Shown piece by piece: positions 8,020 to 16,894 of a stretch of DNA of 39,616 nucleotides. Numbering within the stretch: the stretch's first letter is position 1; each line of letters starts with the position of its first letter. A program made the translations under genes and the position numbers. The DNA comes from Leifsonia poae (lineage in GTDB: Bacteria; Actinomycetota; Actinomycetes; Actinomycetales; Microbacteriaceae), in the NCBI RefSeq assembly GCF_027921845.1, contig NZ_BSEN01000006.1:165484-205099 (forward strand). Direction: 5' to 3'. The notes under the pieces were generated by a model. The model saw only the letters and a list, made by a program, of their open reading frames with translations. It ran no database searches and was not told the DNA's origin.

Positions 8020-8835
8020 TCAGCCGCGCCGGTCGGCGGCCGCAGCGCCCGCGTTCTCGAAGAAGCGACGCAGGTGGAGGTCGATCGCGGCGGCGTCCAC
8101 GTCGTGCGTCTGCCCCTCGACCACCGCGAACTGCGCGTCCAGGATGGCGTCGGCCAGCGCCTGCGCGCCGAAGCGCAGGAAGTCCGGGCTCGCGCCGCCC
8201 GCGAGCGTGAGCGTCGGCGTCCTGAGTGCGTGCACCAGAGCATCCGGAACGCCGCTGTCGCCCATCGCGGCGTCGTCGTAGGCGAGGGTCGGCGCGATCC
8301 GCACCATGCCGGCCCACATCGGGGTGCCTCGCATTCCTGCGATGGCCTGCTCCGGCATCCCGACCCGGCGTACGAACAGCTCGACGGCGCCCTCCTGGTC
8401 GCCGCGAGCCAGCGCTGCCGTGAGCTCGGCGGTGTACGCCGCAGCCCCGGACCGTGCCGCCTCCGGCATCAGCGGCGGCTCGTACAGCGCGATGCCGGCG
8501 ATGCGCTCGCGTCCCAGCGCGGCCGCCGCACGCAGCAGGAGCATCGCGCCCGACGAGATCCCCAGCCCGACCACGGGTGAGCCCACTGCCGAGATCAGCG
8601 CGTCGATGTCCTCGATCTCGCGCTCGACGGCGAACGGGGCGGTGTCCGTGCTCGCGCCGCGACCCCGCCGGTCGTAGAGCACGACGGTGAACCGGTCCGC
8701 GAGGCGATCGGCGATGGGACGCATCGGGCCGGCGTCGCGGAAGCACATCGCACCGTCGACCAGGATGACGACCGGGCCGGAGCCGACGGTCTCGTAGCCG
8801 ATCGTGGTGCCGTCAGCGGAGGTGAGTGTGGTCAT
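8020..8835 (-). CDS. Alpha/beta-fold hydrolase
   Basis: 271 residues. The nucleophile elbow is G-I-S-S-G (residues 92-96, S94), preceded by a strand-loop with DRRGRG (about 55-60) usual for the fold; the likely catalytic histidine is in VEGQTHDV near the end, and the acid is probably the Asp in GGASPDFL. The substrate is unknown. The frame is open further upstream, but the ATG at 8835 has a good ribosome binding site (AAAGGA), and the extra part is the shadow of the next gene. It is the last gene of a minus-strand set: ArsR regulator, SRPBCC protein, hydrolase. The gap to the SRPBCC stop is 31 bases. Confidence 0.88.
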   Translation of the reverse strand: MTTLTSADGTTIGYETVGSGPVVILVDGAMCFRDAGPMRPIADRLADRFTVVLYDRRGRGASTDTAPFAVEREIEDIDALISAVGSPVVGLGISSGAMLLLRAAAALGRERIAGIALYEPPLMPEAARSGAAAYTAELTAALARGDQEGAVELFVRRVGMPEQAIAGMRGTPMWAGMVRIAPTLAYDDAAMGDSGVPDALVHALRTPTLTLAGGASPDFLRFGAQALADAILDAQFAVVEGQTHDVDAAAIDLHLRRFFENAGAAAADRRG

Positions 8836-8866
8836 CGTTCGTCCTTTCGGAGTGTTGCTTGTGCGG

Positions 8867-9364
8867 TCAGCGCAGCGCGGCGCCGAGCCGGATGAGCAGG
8901 TCGTCGAGCTGGTCGAGGGCGCGCGAGAAGCCGTGCTCGACGCCGCCCTGGATCGCACGATCGCGATCGAGCGGGGTCTGGTACCGGATGCGCGCGGTGA
9001 AGACGGTTCCGTCGCCGTCGTTCTTCAGGGTGATCGTGACGAAGGCGCCCGGGCGATCGTCGGTCACGGCGCCGGACGGATCGGACGACCGTTCGACGTA
9101 GGTCACACGCTCGGGCGGTACGATCTCGCGATAGACCGAGCGCGCCCACACCTCGCCGCCGTGGCGCCCGCGCAGGCTGTAATGCCAGACGCCGCCCGGA
9201 CGGAAGTCGACGCTGCACTGGTCGACCGGATAGTCCGGGGGACCCCACCATTGCTTGAGGTGCTCGGGCTCGGAGAGGGCGCGGAAGACGAGTTCGCGCG
9301 GGGCGGCGAAGCGCCGCGTGATGGTGAGTCCGTCGGAGTGGCGGGTGACGGTGGCCGCGCTCAT
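8867..9364 (-). CDS. SRPBCC / AHSA1-family protein
   Basis: 165 residues. Helix-grip fold of the activator-of-Hsp90-ATPase-1-like (AHSA1) subgroup: ITRRFAAPRELVFRALSEPEHLKQWWGP at residues 15-42 and DFRPGGVWHYSLRG in the next strands are classical, as is the late G-x-x-x-x-F-x-R-A-L-D-x-L helix. Such proteins bind hydrophobic ligands in a deep cavity; no enzyme activity can be assigned. The ATG overlaps the stop of the ArsR gene (ATGA at 9361-9364), so the pair is translationally coupled, a very common ArsR-SRPBCC arrangement. Confidence 0.9.
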   Translation of the reverse strand: MSAATVTRHSDGLTITRRFAAPRELVFRALSEPEHLKQWWGPPDYPVDQCSVDFRPGGVWHYSLRGRHGGEVWARSVYREIVPPERVTYVERSSDPSGAVTDDRPGAFVTITLKNDGDGTVFTARIRYQTPLDRDRAIQGGVEHGFSRALDQLDDLLIRLGAALR

Positions 9365-9786
9365 CGCGTGGCTCCCGCATCCGCATCCGCGTCCGCAACC
9401 GCACCCGCGGAGCCGTCGTCGGCCACCGCATCCGGGCCGGCCAGGAGGGTGCCCAGATAGCCGTCGAGCCGGTCGAGGCTGCCCTCCCACAGGGAGGCGT
9501 AGTGCCGCATCCACTCGTTCAGTTGCTCAAAGGCCTCGGCCTCGAGCCGGCAGCGCCGCCACTGCGCGACGCGTTCGCGCGAGATGAGGCCGGCGCGCTC
9601 GAGCACGCTCAGGTGCTTCGAGACCGCGGGAACGCCGACGTCGAAACGGGCCGCGAGCTCGCCGACGGTCTTGGGCCCGTCGCGCAGGTCGGCGATGAGC
9701 GCCCGACGCGTCGGGTCCGCGAGCGCCGAGAACATCATCCCGACCCGCGCATCCGCATCGTACTTTCCCGCAACGGAACTTTCCAC
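9361..9786 (-). CDS. ArsR-family transcriptional regulator
   Basis: 141 residues from GTG 9786. The winged helix is clear: MFSALADPTRRALIADLRDG, then VGELAARFDVGVPAVSKHLSVLERAGLI with the recognition helix, and a basic wing. No metal-binding cysteine pair is seen, so it belongs to the non-metal ArsR group that often pairs with SRPBCC genes. I chose GTG 9786 because TACTTT (9793-9798) ends 6 bases before it; ATG 9738 is an alternative that starts right at the conserved domain. The frame is open to 9885, but that extra part is repeat copy B and is not protein. The tail is low-complexity (Ala-Asp repeats from tccgca hexamers). Confidence 0.88.
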   Translation of the reverse strand: MESSVAGKYDADARVGMMFSALADPTRRALIADLRDGPKTVGELAARFDVGVPAVSKHLSVLERAGLISRERVAQWRRCRLEAEAFEQLNEWMRHYASLWEGSLDRLDGYLGTLLAGPDAVADDGSAGAVADADADAGATR

Positions 9787-9798
9787 ACCAGGAAAGTA
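9761..9798. promoter_or_regulatory. Possible ArsR operator and promoter
   Basis: TACTTTCC (9761-9768) and GGAAAGTA (9791-9798) form an 8-base inverted repeat, with a further AACTTTCC at 9777-9784. The right arm contains TACTTT on the minus strand (9793-9798), the likely -10 of the ArsR gene. A regulator bound here would cover its own promoter, which fits the autoregulation usual in this family. Confidence 0.5.
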
Positions 9799-9830
9799 CT
9801 CCGAGGTCGCCCGCCCCGTCAAGCCCCGCT

Positions 9831-9895
9831 TCGTTGAGGGGTGGCAAACGCGCCTAAACACGCCGAAGGAACCTGCTTTTGCCACCCCTCAACGA
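9831..9895. repeat. GAGGGGYGGC palindromic repeat, copy B
   Basis: The left arm 9831-9848 and right arm 9878-9895 match perfectly over 18 bases; the loop is 29 bases. Compared with copy A, the pair C7941-G7983 is T9842-A9884, so both sides changed together. The loops share AAACACGCCG on the plus strand, so the two copies are direct repeats around the ArsR/SRPBCC/hydrolase module. Confidence 0.88.
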
Positions 9896-9935
9896 GAAGC
9901 GAGAGGCGAACGCGAACGGAAGGGAGAAACCGGGC

Positions 9936-10172
9936 TCAGATGTCGGCGTCGGCCGCCGAACGCTGCACCGACTCCACGTACGAGTACGTCGCCTCGTTGG
10001 GCCACCCGTCCGCATCCACCAGCGCGTACACGTCGAACGTCAGCTGGTCGCCCCCGCCGGCCGCCCGGCGCAGTGTGCGCGGGGGAGCGTCCGACGACGC
10101 GCGCACCGTGATCGTCTGCGGCTGCACATCCCGCCGCAGCAGCCGGGCCCGGAACGTCGTCGTGCGCGTCAT
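9936..10172 (-). CDS. Small protein of unknown function, end of sugar ABC operon
   Basis: 78 residues, about 8-9 kDa. No family recognised. The sequence has a basic N-terminus, then alternating beta-like stretches (RARLLRRD, QTITVRASS, QLTFDVYALVDADG) and no membrane segment or signal peptide, so it is probably a small soluble beta-rich protein. It starts 2 bases after the permease stop (ATG 10172; a GTG at 10178 would overlap that stop as GTGA), so it looks translationally coupled to the transporter. It may be an accessory protein for the sugar system, but this is only inference. Confidence 0.6.
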   Translation of the reverse strand: MTRTTTFRARLLRRDVQPQTITVRASSDAPPRTLRRAAGGGDQLTFDVYALVDADGWPNEATYSYVESVQRSAADADI

Positions 10173-10174
10173 CG

Positions 10175-11412
10175 TCACGCCTGCCCGTGCGACGCCCGCG
10201 AGCGACGCGAGAGCGAGTCGATGATCACCGCGAGCAGCGTCACCACGCCCGTGATCATGTAGCGGTATGAGCTGTCGAGGTTGAGCAGGATCAGCCCGTT
10301 CGAGATCGATTGGATCACCAGGATGCCCACCAGCGCCGACCACGCCCGCCCACGTCCGCCGAACAGGCTGGTGCCGCCGATGACCGCAGCGGCGATGGCG
10401 TTGAGGCTGGTGTCCGTGCCGCCGCTCGACAACGACACCGATGCCAGCCGCCCGGCCGCGAGCACGCCGCCCAGCGCGGCGAAGCTCGAGCACAGCACGA
10501 ACACGCTGATGTAGACCCGATCGACCCGGATGCCCGACCGCCGGGCAGCCTCGACGGAGCCGCCGACCGCGTACACCGAGCGGCCCCAGCGGGTGCGCCG
10601 CAGCAGGAAGTTCATCAACGCGACGAGGATCACGAAGAGCAGGAACATCGCCCCGACCCCGCGGTCCTTCGCGAGGTACCAGACCACGACGCAGAGCGCC
10701 ACGAGCAGGAGCGCGGCCTTCAGCGTCGCCAGCGTCAGCGAGCCCTCGGGCAGGCCGGCGCGACGGCGGCGGACGATCGTGCGCCAATCGGTGAGGAACA
10801 TCCCGAGCGCCGCGATCCCGGCGACGGTGTACGCCAGCCACGGCGGCAGGAACAGCTGCTGCGTGAAGAAGACCAGCGGGGAGTCGAACGGGATGTTGAT
10901 CGTGCTGTTCTTGCCGAGCACCCAGAACTGCAGGCCGAGCACCGAGAGCAGTGCGGCCAGCGTGATCAGGAAGCTGGGCACCCCGAACGACGTGAAGAGC
11001 AGCCCGTAGATCAGGCCGAGCACGCTGCCGGCGAGGATCGCGGCGACGATCGAGACGGCGAGCGGCCAGCCCAGATTGACGAACGTGACGCCGACGATCA
11101 CCCCCGAGAGGCCGCTGACGGCGCCGACCGAGAGGTCGATCTGGCCGATGAGCAGCACCAGCACGATCCCGATCGCGATGGTGCCGACGGCCGCGCACTG
11201 CACGGCGAGGTTCACCAGGTTCTGCGGCGACAGGAACGTCGGGTTGAGCAGCTGGAAGATCGCCCAGATCAGCACCAGGCCGACCACGACCGGCAGGCTG
11301 CCGAGGTCGCCGCCCCGCACGCGGTGGCCGAAGCCCGTGACCACGTCGCGGATCGTGTCGCCACGGGGGATCCGGTCGGTCGGCACCGGGGTGGGCGCCG
11401 TTCGGGTGCGGG

Positions 11413-11416
<4 letters not shown>
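10175..11416 (-). CDS. Sugar ABC transporter permease (XylH/RbsC-like)
   Basis: 413 residues. Membrane subunit of a class II sugar importer of the ribose/xylose type. Many hydrophobic segments can be seen, starting with LPVVVGLVLIWAIFQLL, and the family signature LIGQIDLSVGAVSGLSGVI in the first third and AVIGGTSLFGGRGR near the end are both present. The length, around 400 rather than 330, and the long mid-loop fit XylH better than RbsC. The GTG at 11416 overlaps the ATPase stop (GTGA). The substrate is probably a pentose or related sugar, judged from the XylF-like binding protein. Confidence 0.9.
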
Positions 11417-12261
<845 letters not shown>

Positions 12262-12274
12262 GGTGCTGTTCGTC

Positions 12275-13381
12275 CTATCCGATTCCGTGCTGGGCGCAGG
12301 CGGCCTTGTAATCGCCCGCGCAGATCTTGGCGGCTGTCGCCGGCCCGTAGAACTTGTCCTTCACGACGGAGCTTTCCACATTGTCCGCGGTCACGGCAGT
12401 GACGCCGAGGAGGAACGAGGGGATCTCGGCGGTGCCGACACGAACCGTCGTGTCCGCAGGCGGATGCTCGGAGCGCGTGAGGGCGACAGCGAGCTGCGCC
12501 GCTTTCTCGGCTTCCGGCTGGATCGCCTTGTAGACCGTCATGTACTGGTCGCCGGCGAGGATGCGCTGCACGGCGGCGAGTTCCGCATCCTGTCCGATCA
12601 CGGGCCGGAGCGGGGTGACGTCGGCCGCTTTGAGCGAGGCGATCGCGGCGCCGGCGAGCACGTCGTTGGCGGCGTAGATCCCGTCGATGCGGTCGCCGAA
12701 CTGGGTGATCTGCCCGGTGACCCAGTCCTGCGCCTTGGCCGGGTCCCAGGCCGGGGTGTCGTACTCGGCGAGCAGCCGGTAGCCGCTCTTGTCGATCACC
12801 GAGTGCGCGCCCTTCTTGAACAGCGCCGCGTTGTTGTCGGTGGGCGATCCGTTCAGCATCAGGATGCCGTGGTCGCCTTTCCCCGCGCCGTCGGCTGCGA
12901 GCTTGTCGATGAGCGCCTGCGCCTGCAGCCGGCCGACCTTCTCGTTGTCGAACGAGATGTAGTAGTCGAGATGCTCGCTGTCGACCAGGCGGTCGTAGGA
13001 GATGACCGGGATGCCGTTGGCGCGGGCCTCGGCGGCGATCGAGGCGGCCGCCTGGGAGTCGAAGGGGTCGAGCACGAGCACGCTCACGCCCTGCGCGAGC
13101 ATCGACTCCGCCTGCTGCTGCTGCTTGCCCGCGTCGCCGTCGGCGTTGGCGTAGAGCAGGTGGCATTTCGGGCAGAGCCGGGTGAGCTCGGCCGCGAAGT
13201 ACGGCTTGTCGGCGCTTTCGTAGCGCGCGGTGACGGAGTCGGGCAGGAGCAGGCCGATCTTGGCCGTGCGGGGGTCGACGCTCGGCCGGGTGCCGGGGTT
13301 GACGGCATTGCTGCAGGCGGCGAGAGCGATCGCGACGACGAGGGCGGTCGTTGTCGCGAGGAGGGATCGCGCGATCTTCAC
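12275..13381 (-). CDS. XylF-like sugar-binding lipoprotein
   Basis: 368 residues. A signal peptide ends in a lipobox IALAAC, with the lipidated cysteine at 23, so the mature protein is anchored outside the membrane. The periplasmic-binding-protein type 1 fold shows in KIGLLLPDS, VSVLVLDPFDSQAAASI, GIPVISYDRLV, YISFDNEKVGRLQA and GIYAANDVLAGAAI. The YDRL and NGSPTDNNA motifs point to D-xylose binding proteins, but the ligand is not proved. The GTG start has GGAGG 6-7 bases upstream. It follows the ROK gene on the same strand after 96 bases. Confidence 0.9.
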   Translation of the reverse strand: MKIARSLLATTTALVVAIALAACSNAVNPGTRPSVDPRTAKIGLLLPDSVTARYESADKPYFAAELTRLCPKCHLLYANADGDAGKQQQQAESMLAQGVSVLVLDPFDSQAAASIAAEARANGIPVISYDRLVDSEHLDYYISFDNEKVGRLQAQALIDKLAADGAGKGDHGILMLNGSPTDNNAALFKKGAHSVIDKSGYRLLAEYDTPAWDPAKAQDWVTGQITQFGDRIDGIYAANDVLAGAAIASLKAADVTPLRPVIGQDAELAAVQRILAGDQYMTVYKAIQPEAEKAAQLAVALTRSEHPPADTTVRVGTAEIPSFLLGVTAVTADNVESSVVKDKFYGPATAAKICAGDYKAACAQHGIG

Positions 13382-13477
13382 GGGTGCCTCCGTTCGGGTC
13401 GTGGCAGGGTGCGGGTTGATGGGTCGGGCATGGTGCCGGGTGTCGTGTCGGGTGTTCGGAGCATGGGAGTCATGGCA

Positions 13478-14659
13478 TCAGTACGGCATCAGGTCGCCGC
13501 CGATGTTGGCGCGGTCGGCGGCGTAGATGACGGCACCGAGGGTCGCGGCGCGATTGCCGAGCTGGCCCTCGACGATCTCGGGTGCGACATCGGCGCCCCC
13601 GATGATGGACCGTTCCACGGCGTGCCGCAACGGTCCGAGCAGCAGTTCTCCGGCGCGGGCGAGCTCGCCGTCGACGATGACGAGCTCCGGGTCGAACAGG
13701 TTGCACAGGTTCGCCGTCGCCTCGCCGACGTGGCGTCCCGCATCGCCGATGGCCCGGATGCACCGCGCGTCGCCCGCCTTCGCCTGCGCCACGACGTCGC
13801 CGAGTTTGAGACTGCCGAGGTGGTCGCGCAGCTCGTCGAGGATGGCGGGGCCGCCGGCGATCGCCTCCAGGCAGCCGCGGTTGCCGCAGCGGCAGAGCGG
13901 ACCGTTCTCGCGCACCACCATGTGCCCGAACTCGCCGGCGATGCCGTGCGAGCCGCGGTAGAGCTGGCCGTTGAGGGTCAGGCCCGCGCCGATGGTGTCG
14001 GCGATGTCGAGGGTGACGGTGTTCCGGATGCCGCGGCCGGCTCCGAGGCGGGACTCGGCGAGCGCCGTCAGGTTGGCGGAATTGTCCACGAAGACGGGCC
14101 GCTTCACGCGGCGCTCCAGCGACTCGGCGATCGGCACGCCGTCCCAGCCGCGCATCATCCCGAGGCGTGCGACGGTGTGCGTCGCCTGGTCGATCGGCGC
14201 CGGAACCGCGACGCCGACGGCAAGCACCTCGTCACGACGCGCGTCGACCGAGTCGAGCATGTCGGTGAGCAGCAGCGACACCTTGTCGAGTTCGTTGTCG
14301 GCGCGATGGTCTTTGGCGAGCGGCATGTGGTGCTCCGCCACGACCGTATGGGCGACGTCGGCGAGGGCGATGCGCATGTGCCGCGTCGACACGTGCACTC
14401 CGACCACCAGTCCGAGCGCGTGTGCGAGCGTCACGTGCTGCGCCCGTCGCCCGCTCCGGATGCTCTGCGACGTGTTGAGCACGCCGGAGCTCGACAGCTC
14501 TTTGACGATGTTCGACACCGTCGCGGGGGAGAGCCCGGTCGCGCCGGCCAACTCGATCTGGGTCAGGCCGCCGTGGTGTTTGATGGCGTTGACGATGCGT
14601 GCCCGGTTCGCCTCGCGCAGAGAGGTCTGCGATCCCGGTGTCCGACGCTGCGTTGCCAC
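13478..14659 (-). CDS. ROK-family transcriptional repressor
   Basis: 393 residues. An N-terminal winged helix (about residues 17-62: IVNAIKHHGGLTQIELAGATGLSPATVSNIV) is fused to a ROK sugar-sensing domain. The zinc motif is complete: H246 in GEFGHM and C256, C258, C263 in CRCGNRGCLE. The sugar-kinase aspartate region reads V-D-N-S-A-N (191-196), with Ser where active kinases have Asp, so it is a sensor, not a kinase. Start: GTG 14659, 6 bases after TACGCT; the frame is open to GTG 14689, which would include the promoter. It is the first gene of the sugar ABC operon and probably controls it. Confidence 0.92.
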   Translation of the reverse strand: MATQRRTPGSQTSLREANRARIVNAIKHHGGLTQIELAGATGLSPATVSNIVKELSSSGVLNTSQSIRSGRRAQHVTLAHALGLVVGVHVSTRHMRIALADVAHTVVAEHHMPLAKDHRADNELDKVSLLLTDMLDSVDARRDEVLAVGVAVPAPIDQATHTVARLGMMRGWDGVPIAESLERRVKRPVFVDNSANLTALAESRLGAGRGIRNTVTLDIADTIGAGLTLNGQLYRGSHGIAGEFGHMVVRENGPLCRCGNRGCLEAIAGGPAILDELRDHLGSLKLGDVVAQAKAGDARCIRAIGDAGRHVGEATANLCNLFDPELVIVDGELARAGELLLGPLRHAVERSIIGGADVAPEIVEGQLGNRAATLGAVIYAADRANIGGDLMPY

Positions 14660-14665
14660 CAGATG

Positions 14666-14671
14666 AGCGTA
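14666..14671 (-). promoter_or_regulatory. Leaderless-type -10 for the ROK gene and sugar operon
   Basis: TACGCT on the minus strand, 6 bases before GTG 14659, with no Shine-Dalgarno. It decides the start of the repressor. A repressor of its own operon would act near here or in the 96-base gap before the binding-protein gene. Confidence 0.5.
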
Positions 14672-14780
14672 CAGCGCGCGACCTGGCACTCACCCGGTGT
14701 GGGAATGCACGCGGCAGACGGTTATCTCTTTGTGAACATTCGACGCGCACGACAGGGGTGGGAGTTGGCAGGATAGGGAT

Positions 14781-15167
14781 ATGGCCGACATGCATGTGCA
14801 CTCCGATCGTCTGGAGATCCATCTCACGGCGGCCGAGAAGGTGCTCGCCCTGAAGCGGGACGACCTGCTGATCCCGCGGGAGAGCATCCGGTCGGTGGCC
14901 ATCACGGAAGACCCGTGGATCTGGATCCGCGGCATCCGGGCTCCGGGCGCGGCCGTGCCGCTGACGCTCGCGATCGGCACCTGGAAGTTCCACGGCGGCA
15001 AGGACTTCCTGCTCATCAAGGGCAAGCAGCGCGCGGCCGTGGTGATCGACCTCGAGGGCGAGGAGTACTCGCGCGTGATCGTGTCGACCCAGCACGCCGC
15101 CAAGCTCATCGAGACCCTGCGCGTCGACGTGAACGACATCGGCGCCGCCGGCGAGGCAATCGACTAG
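14781..15167 (+). CDS. Conserved hypothetical protein, small beta-rich
   Basis: 128 residues, no signal peptide or membrane segment. It has a run of short strands (DRLEIHLTAAEKVLALKRDDLLIPRESIRSVAI, WKFHGGKDFLLI, AAVVIDLEGEEYSRVIVS) followed by a C-terminal helix, the pattern of a PH-like barrel; it resembles small actinobacterial proteins with no known role. An AGGA (14767-14770) lies 10 bases before the ATG. It is divergent from the ROK gene and convergent with the DUF1304 gene, so it stands alone. Confidence 0.75.
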   Translation: MADMHVHSDRLEIHLTAAEKVLALKRDDLLIPRESIRSVAITEDPWIWIRGIRAPGAAVPLTLAIGTWKFHGGKDFLLIKGKQRAAVVIDLEGEEYSRVIVSTQHAAKLIETLRVDVNDIGAAGEAID

Positions 15168-15195
15168 AGCCGCCTGCTGCGAGCATCCTTCACGG

Positions 15196-15576
15196 TCAGC
15201 CGAGCGCGAGCAGCACGAGCCCCACGAGCGGGAGCACGCCCTGCAGCAGAGCGGCGCGGAGGTACCTGCGGCCGGTGGTGAGCAGCACGAGCGCCGCCAG
15301 CACCATGCAGGTCGCACAGAAGAACACCAGCCCGAAGCCGACGTCGCGCAGGGTGGTCCAGTAGAGCACGAGACCTACGGCAGTGCCTCCGGCGAGGAAC
15401 AGGTTGTAGAAGCCCTGGTTGTATGCCATCGGCCGCACGATGTCGGCGTCGTCCTGCGACGCGACGCCGAACCGCCGCCAGACGGTCGGCGACGACCACA
15501 TCACGCTCTCCATCGCGAAGAAGAACAGGTGCACCAGCGCGGCGGCCGCGATCAGAATGGATCCGATGATGGCCAT
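15196..15576 (-). CDS. DUF1304 membrane protein, copy 1
   Basis: 126 residues, four hydrophobic segments (about 1-21, 56-72, 79-98, 105-125). The family hallmark R-P-M-A-Y-N-Q-G-F-Y-N-L-F-L-A is at residues 48-62. The family has no established function. ATG 15576 has TATGCT 6 bases before it on the minus strand. It is divergent from the monooxygenase gene 37 bases away, and a paralogue with the same length and topology lies just past that gene at 16891-17271. Confidence 0.88.
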   Translation of the reverse strand: MAIIGSILIAAAALVHLFFFAMESVMWSSPTVWRRFGVASQDDADIVRPMAYNQGFYNLFLAGGTAVGLVLYWTTLRDVGFGLVFFCATCMVLAALVLLTTGRRYLRAALLQGVLPLVGLVLLALG

Positions 15577-15582
15577 GTGGTG

Positions 15583-15588
15583 AGCATA
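15583..15588 (-). promoter_or_regulatory. Leaderless-type -10 for DUF1304 copy 1
   Basis: TATGCT (minus strand) 6 bases before ATG 15576. The same hexamer and spacing precede DUF1304 copy 2. Confidence 0.5.
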
Positions 15589-15613
15589 CGCTGGGGTTCG
15601 GGAGGGACAGCGG

Positions 15614-16849
15614 ATGGAAACGTCGTGTGTGATCGCCGGAGGCGGCCCGGCTGGAATGATGCTGGGGCTCATCCTCGCCAGGGCGGGGCTGGATGTCGTG
15701 GTGCTCGAGAAGCACGCGGACTTCTTCCGCGACTTCCGCGGCGACACCATCCATCCGTCGACCATCACGCTGCTCGGGGAACTGGGGCTGCGTGAACGAT
15801 TCCTCGCGCTGCCGCACAACAGCATCCGCACGCTGGATGCGGTGGTGAACGGCACACGCCTCCATCCGATCGACTTCGGCCGGCTCGGCCCGCCCGACGA
15901 CTTCCTCGTGCTCGCGCCGCAGTGGGACTTCCTGAACTTCCTCGCGGCCGAGGCGGCGCAGTACCCCGGCTTCCACCTGCTGATGGAGACCGAGGCCACC
16001 GGCGTGATCGAGGAGGCGGGCATCATCCGCGGGGTGACGGTCGACGGTCCGGATGGCGCCCTGGAGGTGCGGGCGCCCCTGACGATCGCCGCCGACGGCC
16101 GCGACTCGATCGTGCGCCGGGCTGCGGGTCTGCGACCGCGCGCGTTCGGCGTCGCGATCGACGTGCTCTGGTTCCGCATCCCCAAGCCCGCGGTGGTGCC
16201 GCCGAGCACGCTCGCCTACGTCGACCGCGGCGGGATGATCGTCACGATCGATCGCGGCGACTACTACCAGACCGGGCTGATCATCCCCAAGGGCGGCTTC
16301 GACGAGCTCAAGGCGGCGGGGCTGGAGGAGTTCCACCGGGTGCTGGCCGGGATCGCGCCCGTGCTGAAGCCCGTGGTCGGCAGCATCGAGAGCTGGGACG
16401 ACGTGAAGCTGCTCTCGGTGCAGATCGACAGGCTCGAGCGCTGGTACCGTTCCGGGCTCCTCGCCATCGGGGATGCGGCGCACGCGATGTCGCCGGCCTT
16501 CGGTGTCGGCGTCAACTACGCGATCCAGGATGCGGTGGCCGCGGCGAACGCGCTGGTCGCGCCCCTGAGAACGGGTGCGGTCGATCTGCGGGTGCTCGAT
16601 GCCGTGCAGGAGCGCCGGCTGCCACCGGTGGCGCGGATGCAGGGGCTGCAGTTGGCGGCGCATCGTCGGATCGCGCGGCCCGGCGGTGCGGCGATCCTGC
16701 CGGACCCGGCGCCGGAGCCGCTGCGGCTGGCGCTCGACGCCGCCATGCCATTGCTGCAACGGGTGTCGGCGCGCGTGATCGGCCGCGGCTTCCTCCCGGA
16801 GTCGCTCGCTCCCGAGCTCCGGGAGCCGGCGCGCGTGGCCGCCGTCTAG
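15614..16849 (+). CDS. FAD-dependent monooxygenase / oxidoreductase
   Basis: 411 residues, the p-hydroxybenzoate-hydroxylase fold. Motifs: dinucleotide-binding AGGGPAGMMLG at 8-18, the R-x-x-F-R-G-D-T region at about 39-46, the DG motif in TIAADGRDSIVRR in the middle, and GDAAHAMSPAFGVGVNYAIQDA, the second FAD contact. The substrate is unknown. A GGGAGG ribosome binding site (15600-15605) precedes the ATG. Two paralogous DUF1304 genes lie on the other strand on either side. The 3' end runs into short repeats that include the stop codon. Confidence 0.92.
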   Translation: METSCVIAGGGPAGMMLGLILARAGLDVVVLEKHADFFRDFRGDTIHPSTITLLGELGLRERFLALPHNSIRTLDAVVNGTRLHPIDFGRLGPPDDFLVLAPQWDFLNFLAAEAAQYPGFHLLMETEATGVIEEAGIIRGVTVDGPDGALEVRAPLTIAADGRDSIVRRAAGLRPRAFGVAIDVLWFRIPKPAVVPPSTLAYVDRGGMIVTIDRGDYYQTGLIIPKGGFDELKAAGLEEFHRVLAGIAPVLKPVVGSIESWDDVKLLSVQIDRLERWYRSGLLAIGDAAHAMSPAFGVGVNYAIQDAVAAANALVAPLRTGAVDLRVLDAVQERRLPPVARMQGLQLAAHRRIARPGGAAILPDPAPEPLRLALDAAMPLLQRVSARVIGRGFLPESLAPELREPARVAAV

Positions 16850-16894
16850 CGCCCGCCGGCGCGTGCTCGCCGTCTACGCGTGCTCGCCGTCTAG
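16833..16894. repeat. 17-base repeats spanning two stop codons
   Basis: Copies at 16833-16849, 16861-16877 and 16878-16894 have the form GCGTG-NN-CGCCGTCTA-N. The first carries the monooxygenase TAG, and the last carries the minus-strand stop of DUF1304 copy 2. The last two are in tandem. Confidence 0.75.

Noticed and set aside
9787-9885. N-terminal extension of the ArsR protein
   Set aside because: It translates repeat copy B, lies upstream of the likely promoter, and is not part of the family.
7930-9895. Composite transposon
   Set aside because: No transposase, no target-site duplication seen, and the repeats are direct in orientation and only about 65 bases long.
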